From the NCBI GenBank assembly GCA_956465555.1, contig OY101116.1, positions 3,286,001 to 3,350,000 of the forward strand: a DNA stretch of 64,000 nucleotides, given 5' to 3'. The notes under the pieces were generated by a model that was not told the DNA's origin, ran no database searches, and was given only the letters and a program-made list of their open reading frames with translations. The DNA comes from Nitzschia sp. pyKryTriq1 (taxonomy: Eukaryota; Bacillariophyta; Bacillariophyceae; Bacillariales; Bacillariaceae). Below, piece by piece: positions 1-9,307 of the stretch (positions within the stretch are counted from its first letter, which is position 1; every line of letters starts with the position of its first letter). The position numbers and the translations under genes are program-made.

Positions 1-1994
1 CCACGGCTTGCATTGACCTTCGGGCATTCCATGAAAGGAGCTTGTTCAAGGCGGAGACATATGCACGGGCAGAAGAAGTAATGATATCCGTGTCAGAACC
101 CGATCCCGAGAATTTTCGGTTCTTGTAAACGCCGTTCTGCGAGTGGATTGACGGAACATCGTTGGGTCCACCTTCCTTGGGAGAAACGCTGACTCGTGTA
201 ACAGCCAACGCCTAGACAAACAAAGAAAAGAATATGAGATCGAACTTGTTGATAGATGTCTAATCATCGTTGCATCATCGTCCCACATACCTCGATTCCT
301 TCGTTGACTGCAGACAGAGAGTAGTTCTCCAACTCGACGGAAACACCGACGATCTGATCAATAGCTTTGTACACAGCATCCACGGGCCCCGTACCGGTGG
401 AAGCAACAAACCGTTCTACCATATCAGGTCCCATCATTTTTACTGTGGCTGTAGGGATACCTGACATGCCAGTGGAAACTTGTAGTCCAGTAAGCCGCCA
501 CATCATGTTGATGACACCGGCTTGATCGATGACAAGAGCCTCCAGATCTTCATCTTCGAGGCCGCCCTTTCGCTTCTCTGCAACTTCTTTAAACCGGGCA
601 AATACAGCGTTGAGTTTATCGGGCTCCAAATCATAGCCGAGCTCCTTCAAACGGGTGCTGACAGCATTGCGTCCAGAATGCTTTCCCAAGACAATACCAG
701 CTCCTGACTGAGCATCACCTCTCATGAGACCAATGCTTTCGGGGGTCATGATTTCGTAGGTACTCTTGTTCTTGATCATGCCGTCCTGGTGGATACCCGA
801 CTCATGTTGGAATGCATTGGCGCCAACAATAGCCTTATGAGGTTGGCAGATCATGCCAGTGTATTCGGATACCATTTTTGATGTAGAAGTGATATGCACA
901 GGGTTAATGGCCGTATAGAGCTTTCCTGTGCCGGGGCTGCCTTCGAATTGGGTATCACCCTTCAGAGCCAAGGACATAACGATTTCCTCCAGGGAAGCAT
1001 TTCCGGCTCGTTCACCGATTCCATTGATGGTGCACTCAAGCTGACGAGCACCATTCTTGGCACCGGCAAGAGAATTTGCTGTAGCCAGCCCCAGATCGTT
1101 TTGACAGTGAGTGCTAAAGACAACCTTCTCAGCACCTTTAACATTTGCTCTCAACAAGTTGATAAGATTTCCGAATTCCCACGGCATGTTCCATCCAGTG
1201 GTATCAGGAATGTTCAAGGTTGTGGCTCCCGCCTCGATGACTGCCGAGAGAATCTTGTATAGGAACTCAGGGTCCGAGCGTCCCGCATCTTCGGGGGAGA
1301 ATTCAATATCGTTGCAGCCCAGGCTTTTGGCGAATGTCACAGCGTTGACGGCGATCTCCACGACCTCGTCTGGCGTCTTATTGAGTTTGGTCTCCATATG
1401 AATTTTACTAGTGGCAATGAAGGTGTGAATTCTAGGCCTTTTGGCTCCCTTCACGGCATCCCAAGCACGTTCAATATCCTTTGGGTTAGCCCTCGAGAGA
1501 CCGCAAATAACTGGGACGTATCCATCATCAAAGACTTCGTTTCCAACGGTATCGGCAATTTGTTTGACAGCGGCGAAGTCATCGGGAGAGGCAATCGGAA
1601 AACCAGCTTCAATAATGTCCACGCCCAGCTTGGCCAACATGCGAGCAATCTCTAGTTTTTCTTGAGACGTGAGGGTGGCACCAGGACTTTGCTCTCCGTC
1701 GCGAAGGGTAGTATCGAAGATGCGAACGTAATCGGGGTCGGGGATTTCTCCAGGGATATAGGGGGGACGAGGCCGTCGAACATTAGGAGCAGTCTTGGCG
1801 TCGATGTCTTCGGTGGTAGAAAAGATGGGGGCTGGAGCACCTACTCGTTTTCTGTTGGAGAGACCGGCATTGAAGCGAGAAAGGGAGGCACCATTCTGCT
1901 TCTGCAGGGCAAGTGGAGTGAAGGCTTCGGTCGAGAAAGAATTGTTGGAGGCCGAAAGGACAGCCAAAAGAGCACCACCGATAGTTATCTTCAT
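1..1994 (-). CDS. IPMS: 2-isopropylmalate synthase, plastid precursor (3' end cut by window edge)
   Basis: Condenses acetyl-CoA with 2-oxoisovalerate, the first committed step of leucine synthesis. Exon 1 is 291..1994 and exon 2 is 1..211 (continues past the window). They are joined over a 79-nt intron with donor GTATGT after an in-frame GAG and acceptor TAG; reading through the intron would give only 8 codons and a stop. The mature domain shows the HMGL-like signature [11 protein letters not shown], the HCQNDLG metal/active-site block and [14 protein letters not shown]. Exon 2 supplies the C-terminal regulatory region with [16 protein letters not shown], as in plant IPMS. The first 30 residues are a signal peptide ending near EAFTP, the AF-type cleavage site of diatom plastid preproteins, followed by a Ser/Asn-rich transit region. 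The C-terminal leucine-sensing (LeuA dimer) domain implies feedback inhibition. Identification is very secure; the true C-terminus is not visible. Confidence 0.96.
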
Positions 1995-2924
1995 TGTTTT
2001 TCTTTAAACCTTGTTGCTCGGACGTTTCGGCAAAAACTGTAACACTATCGTCACTGTTTCGTTGTTGTATGATAGGAACGATAGACAGTCGACGACGATG
2101 CGATAATGATGTACGGTATAGCCTCTCTACTACTACTAGTAGTAGTACCGGTAGAGCAGTAGTTCGTAGAGAGTAAAGATGCGATTGCAGCCAACCACTC
2201 TCCTGTCCATCTGTACCAACCGTCGTCCGGTTTTCTGCGAACGTATGGTATTACCTATGTACCGGTACCAGTGTGTAGACACAGTCGTACCAGCAGGGAG
2301 CGGGCAGGGTCAGAGGCGGAGCACCGGGGTGTTCGAATAATAACCTACAACGGACAGACGCGAGTCCCTTTACATGTAAGATCCGTGAATGAACAAGTGA
2401 AGTCTATTCCATCAACGAACACTTACTGTACGAAGTAGATGTGCAGTAGTAGCGTGGCTACCCCCAACGAACGAAGGACAGACAAGAAGTCGAACGAACA
2501 CAAGTTTGAGCCTAATACGGAAGAGAGACGACCGATGAATCTCATAAGATCATTGAGTGGACGTCCGGTATCGCAACTTTGGATTTCTAGATTAATTAGC
2601 TTTCAAAAGCAAGCTTCAAACCCTTTCAATGCAAATCGAAATCGACTAGGTCTAGGGACATAGGCCAGCGAATTATTTTTCTCTGTCATCTGTATACTAC
2701 ATCATCGGTCTACAGTGTCCGAGAGAGCGCCTGCGCCACTGAATGCTGAATGATCCCGTACAGGTAAAAAGAGTCCACTGAGTCAATAAGTGGACTGTCG
2801 ATCTGGCGTGGCTATGAGTGGTCTACTATCGTTCCCGCTCTGGACCGTCAAGGTATTAGAAACTAAATTTATACTGCACTTTTTCGCTGCTTTACGATAT
2901 CGATTAGTAGTAGAGTAGTACCGT

Positions 2925-3045
2925 TACGTACAGTTTGTAGACGACTCTCTACTCTCTACTACTAGCTACTCTACTCTCTACTAGCTAGTAGAGAGAGGAG
3001 GTCTCTCTTGACCTAGAGTAGAGAGAGAGACTAAATAGAAGATAG
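2925..3045. repeat. CTAG-rich self-complementary repeat cluster
   Basis: Alternating CTCTACTA and CTAGTAGAGAG words give many overlapping short palindromes centred on CTAG. The same vocabulary recurs near 7055-7145, 20018-20118, 35795-35812 and 63700-63745, always outside coding exons. Confidence 0.75.
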
Positions 3046-3312
3046 ACTACATTACGAACTGTTCTCCGGTGATACGTGGTCCTCGTCTACCAACCCCCTC
3101 TCTAGTTCTACTTATCGCTAGATTGGATGCGATAAGAAAGAAGCTATTTCTTCGGTTGGAAAACTGCTGCACGAGTATGTTCCGTGAATACTGTTCCTCC
3201 TTGGTGTGTCCTCCTTCGAAAGACGGCACAAAAGCATACGGCTACGAGTACAATTCTGATCACTCTCTCGATTATAAACGATAAAACAGATTCCAACACC
3301 GCCCTGTGGCCT

Positions 3313-3370
3313 GCATCAAGCTTGCCCTGCAACATTTGCGAGCATCAAGCTTGTCCTGCAACATTTGCGA
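3313..3370 (+). repeat. 29-bp tandem duplication
   Basis: Two adjacent 29-bp copies beginning GCATCAAGCTTG and ending ACATTTGCGA (3313..3341 and 3342..3370) differ at one base (GCCCTG versus GTCCTG). Confidence 0.9.
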
Positions 3371-3563
3371 GATCCTTCAACCAGGTAGGAGACAGTTGCA
3401 ATCTCCCCATATAATACAATCAAATAATCAATCTGATTGACATGCTTCACGGCTGTCTGGGTTGGGTTTCGTTTACTTTTTCCAATTACAATTAGGCCAA
3501 CACTAAGCGAAAACACTCGAATCAATTTCGAACATCGGTTTTATTTACTATATTGTGGTACGT

Positions 3564-4231
3564 CTAACGTTGAGTTCCTGCACGTTTTCCCTTTCCACCC
3601 ACGTGCTTAGGAATCTTTTGGAAAGAGGCTGCCTTAGGGGCTGCCTTTCCACCGCTCTTGACCTTGTTAGCGGCCTTGCGAGCCTTCAACTCTTTCAAGG
3701 CAGCGTCACGGGCTGCAGATCGCACACTACTTTTTTCCGAGGCCTTCTTCTTGATATCCTCCAAAGAAATACCAACCACTGCTCTTTGAACCTTGTTAGT
3801 TCGGCGAGTACGCTTCTTTGTGCTGGTCTCGGTAATTCCCTTCTTGTGAAGACGTCTCCAAGCCTGGGTCCATACAAGCTTGGCGGCCTTCTTCCTCTGG
3901 AGTGTCAGGCTGAATGCCTTGGAGCTTCCGAGCCAAACAGGCTTACCATCACGGCGGATCATAAGCCTACCATTTCCAGGATAAATCCTGTACTCGGAGA
4001 GAGCACAAAGTTCAGCTAAAAGAAGAGAGAAAAGCATTGAATTAGCACACGGTATGACGATCACGGATCACTCTACACAACGGAATGTTTCCTTCCACCC
4101 AGCCATTTACGACCGGAAAAGCTGCAACGAGATCTCTTTTGCAACGCTACAACTACTACAGATAATCAATTGAACAGGGACGGCCGCAACAAACAAAAAC
4201 ATCCCCATGGTGACTCACTGTTGATAACCAT
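3564..4231 (-). CDS. RPL24: 60S ribosomal protein L24 (eL24)
   Basis: Component of the cytosolic large ribosomal subunit. The coding exons are 4219..4231 (ATGGTTATCAACA, donor GTGAGT) and 3564..4015 (acceptor TTTTAG), with a 203-nt intron and an Asn-Thr junction, giving 154 aa starting MVINTELCALSEYRIYPG. The N-terminal eL24 block is clear (ELCALSEYRIYPGNGR, then RRLHKKG and KKRTRRTNKVQRAVVG), followed by the usual Lys/Ala-rich tail. An intron right after a tiny first coding exon is common in ribosomal protein genes. The zinc-binding Cys set of archaeal L24e is mostly lost here (only one Cys in the first block), as in many eukaryotic L24 proteins. Confidence 0.95.
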
Positions 4232-4960
4232 CTTGCTTGCTATAAATCAATAGAGTTGCGTTGTTGCTGCTCTTCGTGCTCTCGGGAAAAATCCTGATTC
4301 CGTACATTGTGTACCAGAACGTACGAAGATTTGCAGTCAGTAACAGGTAAGGTTGGCCCCCGACTGAAAACGTGATTCATTCATAATTGAAAAAAGTCGG
4401 CGTCAGTCAGTCACTCGTCGTCGTCATGAATCAAGACTGACCACTCGGGACTGACAATGCTCATTCACATCATCACATCATGATCATTTTTTTATCATAT
4501 CCTGTAGATTTGCCGTGTTAAAATAGTGGGACAAACCTGTCCGACTATCGTCAGAGAATCTGAACGTTCTTTGCAAAAGTGAGGTCAAACTAGTCATTTT
4601 ACGCGATAAAGCACGGTCCTACTATTGTTGGTCTTTCCCGAGTTCCCGAGGAAACAGTCGGACCTTTTGTCCTACTCCATCACGGTCTGTCCCCCAATCC
4701 GTCAGACTATCGTAGATAAATTAGTAGTATCCTCCGTTGATGAAGACCAGACACTCCTACTATACACATGCTACTACTACAGTAATATAATCGAATCGAA
4801 TAAATATCTAGTTTATGACTGCGCTCTGAATATTCGCGTACTCACCCTGGCGGTCTAGGAGTAGTAGTATAAACTCTTCACCGATACACAATACGGGCGC
4901 TACACGCATCATGCTATTTTCAGACAAGCAAAAACCCAGTAGTAATTTGCAATCCAATAA
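4232..4960. other. Intergenic region, upstream of eL24
   Basis: AT-rich with no supported gene. The 77-codon + strand frame at 4625..4858 has no recognisable feature. It includes the probable eL24 promoter and 5' UTR. A word related to GTC(C/A)GACTATCGT occurs twice (near 4539 and 4702). Confidence 0.6.
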
Positions 4961-6651
4961 TTACTTCTGCCCTTTGTATTCAATAAAAAGATCCGCAACC
5001 TTCCTTGACCTATCCATATTCGCTGTTCCCGGTGCACAAGCGTTGGCTTTGTAAAAAGACGATGCTTCGTTGAGCAGAGAAGTGAGGTAGCATACCATGA
5101 AAGTTTGTTGGTTGATAATTTTTGGATTCAGCGGCGTTGCCTCTTTGGCGTTGGGCGGTTTCTTAAAGTCATATTTGAGCGCGATATCACTGGGAGGCTC
5201 AATAAAAAGCGGTGTTTCGCACCCATAAATATCATGTGGAATTTTGCGTTTGCCAAAGAACCAGTCTTCGCCCACAGAGTAGCGCTGACACAGGTGCACC
5301 ACAGACGGAAGAGCGTACTTGGCGTGCTTGGGATACTTCGCAAAGTCACACATTTCTCCCGGTGGAATCTTATCAATGAGAGGCCATGCCTCCCCCCCAG
5401 TATCAGGATTTGATACCATGAGAGAGTCAATCAGTTGAAACCTGAGGTTCAAGTGGGCGGCTGCAATGCAGAAAGCGTACATTTCTGCCAACAAATAAGG
5501 GTACTGGGCATGAACCCGAGGAACGAACTCTGTCCATTTCAAAGATATTTGGTATAAATCATACACCGTTCCAATGTAGGGCGGTCCAACTGGGTAGTAC
5601 AGTTGGCCGTCTTGAACACTCACTGACTTTGCTGGGGAATCAGGACCCGCAATCTTGTCGAGATCAAACCGTTGCCATTGAACTCCAAGGCCATAAGTTT
5701 GTGCAAAGGGAATGCCACGTTGGACCTTTGTAGACAAAGTATTCTTTCCTTGCCTTCGAGGCGCAATGATTGTTTCTCGTTCGTTCGAAAAATCCGACGT
5801 CAATGGTCTTGTCAGAGCCATGTCGGGGTCAATGAGGAAAACAATATCATCCTTATGAGAGAACGACCCATCTTTGAATTCTATCATTTCAAAATGCTCC
5901 AAAAAGTGCTTGAGCCCGTACGGTTTGTTGAAAAATTTGTAGTCCCCAATCACTTTTCCGGTCTCATCCTTGACCTCCGAAAACTTAGGTGTCAAGTGCA
6001 AATGGAATCGATTACTCATATACTCCACGTTCTCCCGGAACCAAGTTTTAATGGCGACTTCCTCTTCAGGTGTACAGCCTGATACTATCCGAGTAACATG
6101 CCCAGGTTGTTTTACTTTCATAGCTGTGAAATAAACAAGATAACTGTGAAAAGAACAATGATGACAGTGCGCGTAAGACGACGACCAACAGTCTCCAAAA
6201 TCCCCTCACTGTCCCCCATAAAAGCCTACCTTTGCCAGTGTTGGTAGGGAGAGCAGTCTGTCGAGAAGATGACGTGATATCTCTGGCCGTTGTCGTATTC
6301 TAGATCTTTATCCTCCTGGTGCGTCAACATACTGGATCCGTGTGTAGATTTGGTGGCATCGATGTGCGACATGATTTCCACTGAGTGGGCATGAAAAGGA
6401 TCGACGCCTCGGCTCTTTTTGAAGTGTTCGGAAGCAAATCCCAAAAAGAGGAAGAGCACCACAATCGTCATTTGCAGCCAGATTGGAACCAAAGAATCTC
6501 CTTTTGATCCTGACTTCGTCGGTCGCCCTCCTTTTTGACCCTTGGTTCCATCGCAATCCGCATCGTCTGCCCCTGAACTTCGCTTTCTTGACCTCAACAT
6601 GATCGACAGTGGCGTGGCTATATGAGAGTGGTATGCTTGCTCTTGACTCAC
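4961..6651 (-). CDS. Hydroxyproline O-arabinosyltransferase / SGT1-like glycosyltransferase, type II membrane protein
   Basis: Two exons: 6231-side exon 6230..6651 and 4961..6143, joined over an 86-nt intron (donor GTAGGC, acceptor CTTTTCACAG). The junction codon is AG|T and gives YQHWQSYLVYFTAMK, which restores the family's conserved start of the catalytic domain; total 534 aa. A downstream Met at 6600 (MLRSRKR) is an equally good start. A Lys/Arg-rich cytosolic tail precedes one membrane segment (about residues 55-75), then a lumenal stem and a GT domain with GHVTRIVSGC, a DPD metal-type motif in IVFLIDPDMALTRPL, and YLLAEMYAF. These match the plant HPAT/peptidyl-serine galactosyltransferase family, which acts in the Golgi on wall glycoproteins. 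The acceptor in a diatom is unknown; the exact sugar cannot be read from sequence. Confidence 0.8.
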
Positions 6652-6854
6652 TTGGGGAATATTCCGTTGTGATAGATAGCAAAAGTGAAGCCGATAAACT
6701 CAATACAAAACCACTTCTCGAAGGAAGACGAATGCATGAACGATGAATGAAATTTTGATTTGATGATGTTGGAGGCAAAAATAACAGTCACGGATGGAAG
6801 ATATGCGATGAACGATGAGACATGAGACGACGGGAAGAATGAGTGCGTGTGTGA

Positions 6855-7010
6855 CCTGTACAGTACCGGTACTGTACGTGTACCGTACGGTACAGTACCG
6901 GTACCTCTATCTGCATCACGAAGTACTGTACCAGGTACAGTACGGCGTGTAATGAATACCTCTGGTACTCTGTCAAGGTACCGGTAGTCTACTCGGTAGT
7001 TTTCCGGTAG
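6855..7010. repeat. GTAC-rich palindromic repeat cluster
   Basis: Dense runs of GGTACC, CAGTACCGGTAC and GTACGGTAC words. Both strands contain the same words because GTAC and GGTACC are self-complementary. The cluster lies just upstream of the glycosyltransferase start. Confidence 0.8.
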
Positions 7011-7054
7011 TCTCTGAGAAATTAGACAGCCCACTTTTTCTCTGCTCTACGATA

Positions 7055-7145
7055 TACTACTACTACTCTCTCTCTCTCTACTCTAGTAGAGAGAGTAGCT
7101 AGAGAGAGAGAGAGCTAGTAGAGAGCAGAGTAGAGAGACTACAAG
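7055..7145. repeat. CT/AG-rich palindromic repeat cluster
   Basis: (CT)n and (GA)n tracts alternate around CTAG centres (TACTCTAGTAGAGAG, GAGCTAGTAGAG), so large parts can pair back on themselves. Same class as 2925..3045. Confidence 0.75.
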
Positions 7146-7342
7146 TACTAGTACTCCAGCAGAGTTGGGTCGCTCATACTGCGAAAAGTTTCAAAGCTAG
7201 TAGACCATTGCGTCCAAATCGATTTATAACATATACTCGTACATAGCAACGGACTCATTTGTTTGTCTCGGCTCTTTCTTTCTTCTCGTACTCATATCGT
7301 CAGTATTATTTCATAGCGATCCAAGGTACACGGTAATTATTT

Positions 7343-7864
7343 TCAAATCAGACGATATATAATCCACAACATGAAGACAATGACTCCCGCCTGTACCGGG
7401 ATAGGTAGAGAACGGAAATAAGTATAAACATCCATGACAAACATCCGAAAGTACTCCGACATGCTATACTGGTTGGTGTTGTCGGGCGACGCACCCAGCA
7501 GACCTCGTGTGGATTCACTGGTGGCCGCACTTGCACCGGTAGTATTCCGTCCAAAGCCACGAATCAAGCCCGAGAAATTCAAGGAGCTAGCGCCCATGAT
7601 GGATCGTGCCTGGGGTTGTGCTGCATGGTGAGCATCACTTCCCATGGCATCAGTGGTGATACTTGTAGGAGCGTAATTGGGGACACTGAAATCCGCTGCG
7701 GTGATGGCTGACGGTGCCGAGGATGCCGTCATGGCTTCTCGTTCGCGTTGGGCGCGAATACGTTCTAGCAAGGATGCACTCCGTTGCAGCGACGCATGGG
7801 ATGCACTCAAAACATCGCTGGAGCCTATGTCGTTGTCGTTGCTGGGTAAGAGCCTTTCGTCCAT
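7343..7864 (-). CDS. Hypothetical tail-anchored membrane protein, 173 aa
   Basis: No family recognised. The N-terminal 50 residues are acidic then Ser/Leu/Arg-rich with a short amphipathic stretch (SLLERIRAQREREAM). The middle is low-complexity Ala/Ser/Thr. The last 20 residues (IPVQAGVIVFMLWIIYRLI) form a single hydrophobic segment ending at the stop codon, the hallmark of a tail-anchored protein inserted after translation, with the N-terminus in the cytosol. Stable reading frame with good start context and no intron needed. It could be a SNARE-like or organelle-outer-membrane adaptor, but no heptad SNARE motif is visible. Confidence 0.65.
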   Translation of the reverse strand: MDERLLPSNDNDIGSSDVLSASHASLQRSASLLERIRAQREREAMTASSAPSAITAADFSVPNYAPTSITTDAMGSDAHHAAQPQARSIMGASSLNFSGLIRGFGRNTTGASAATSESTRGLLGASPDNTNQYSMSEYFRMFVMDVYTYFRSLPIPVQAGVIVFMLWIIYRLI

Positions 7865-8286
7865 GGTTCGGGGTTGAACGCGAGATCAAACGGTGAAGGA
7901 TGGGTGGAATGATGTCTTGAATATGCACAACAAAAGCGAAAAGCGAGGTCGTCATGCAGGATGATGCAGGATGCAGGTTTTAGAGATGAAAGAAAAAAGA
8001 AATGTAAAAGAGAGAGAAATAGAACGATTTGACGATTATTTTTCTGATTATTTTTTTCATTTTTTCGAGGTACTTGGATAGCCTTTTTTACCTTTATCGC
8101 GATGGAAAATAGAAAACAACAATAACAGTGAACAATGACAGAAAATGCACATTGACAACATCCAACTGCAGAAGAATCATAGACCTACGTAATAGTGTAG
8201 CGTACTTCTTCCTTCCATACGCCATATTTACAGGTACACCCACGCTATATTACCCCTTCGAGAAGGCAGACGAACAAGCTAAAAGC

Positions 8287-9120
8287 ATGCCGGGATCATC
8301 TTCGAAAAAGACAAAACCCGCGAAGACGCTCGAAGAGTTGCTGGGCAGCAGCAGCGACAGCGATAGTGATGGCTTCGCCTTGGATACAAGTCCGAAAGAT
8401 CAAGGAGGCAGCAGCGACGACACCTTTGCCGAAATTCCTGTTCTGGCGTCGCCAAAAAAGAAAAAGACAGCGCTGTCTACCAAGCCGCCGACCACCTCCA
8501 AGACAAAGAATAAGGTCCCTGCCAGTACTGCTGCCAAAGCCGTCTCGCCCACTGCCGACGCAATGCAACAGGCAGGAGATGAGGACGAGGACGACTCCTT
8601 TGCAGTCGTTCTGCCGACTTCGTGGATGGCGACCGGCCAGCCACCGCCCGGGGACTGCAATGTGCTTATTCAAGTCGATCCGGAGGATGCCGCACGGCTG
8701 GACTACGAAGGCACGTCGGGTGCCATTGGACGCTTTGAAGCAGGACCCTGCGGCATCATCCTGGATTTGAAGGGGCGCCAGTACCAGGGAAGTCTTCTTC
8801 CGGGTCCGACGGCAATGATGGTGGCTTTAGCCAAGGGGAAGCAGCTACGACTGGAAGGCCTCACGGATGAATTTGCCACCCTGGTGCAGACGCAAGATGT
8901 CATGGCAAAGTTGGACGCGATTGTCACTGGGGCGCAAATGGACGAGGGCTACAAGGTCGTGGAGGAAAACGTCAATCGAGTGGAACGAAACAAGGGGGAC
9001 ACCGGGAAAGATGCCGAATCGCAAAAAGGAACCACGGAAGCAAAGCATGGAGGTGTACTCGTACCCTCAAGGGGTGCCTCAAAGCCCGCCGCCAAGCGAA
9101 GAAAGAAGAGCACAACGTAG
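8287..9120 (+). CDS. BIN4/MIDGET-like protein (topoisomerase VI accessory family)
   Basis: Predicted 277 aa from the Met at 8287; the frame is open 53 codons further upstream (Met at 8128), but that part lacks coding character. The first 120 residues are Ser/Asp/Lys-rich with nuclear-localisation-like clusters (SPKKKKTALS). A compact C-terminal domain has LDYEGTSGAIGRF, then ILDLKGRQYQGSLLPGPTAMMV and a downstream segment on LTDEF. This order (GxxGAxGR, then LDLKGxxY, then a P-x-T step) is what I know from plant BIN4/MIDGET, a DNA-binding partner of the topoisomerase VI complex needed for endoreduplication. A Lys-rich tail (AKRRKKS) ends the protein. Identification is by recalled family pattern and is moderately secure. 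It is convergent with the next gene, 187 bp apart. Confidence 0.65.
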   Translation: MPGSSSKKTKPAKTLEELLGSSSDSDSDGFALDTSPKDQGGSSDDTFAEIPVLASPKKKKTALSTKPPTTSKTKNKVPASTAAKAVSPTADAMQQAGDEDEDDSFAVVLPTSWMATGQPPPGDCNVLIQVDPEDAARLDYEGTSGAIGRFEAGPCGIILDLKGRQYQGSLLPGPTAMMVALAKGKQLRLEGLTDEFATLVQTQDVMAKLDAIVTGAQMDEGYKVVEENVNRVERNKGDTGKDAESQKGTTEAKHGGVLVPSRGASKPAAKRRKKSTT

Positions 9121-9307
9121 CGCTGCTGCTGCTGCTGCAGAAATCAACTGCAAACAAGCCTACTAGCTCTAGAGTATGTCCTATCCCACCGTCCGTAGCA
9201 AGGATGGGTCTACTCAGCATGGAGTCATCGCAGATTTCGTGCCGTCGAGATTTATGTAGTAGGACAATACAGACAGCGGACTGCATAATTATGAATTCTA
9301 GATTGTT

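Larger units (their letters stand above)
1995..3563. other. Intergenic region, repeat-rich
   Basis: No convincing gene. The 74-codon open frame near 2439..2663 on the + strand resembles nothing recognisable and has no splice extension. The segment around 2110-2165 and 2925-3030 is made of CTACTAG/TAGTAG words. It probably holds the divergent upstream region of the IPMS gene and the 3' side of the eL24 gene. Confidence 0.6.

Noticed and set aside
6648-7034. 128-codon minus-strand open frame
   Set aside because: Encodes repeat-derived RTVPGTV/TVPYGT words from the GTAC cluster.
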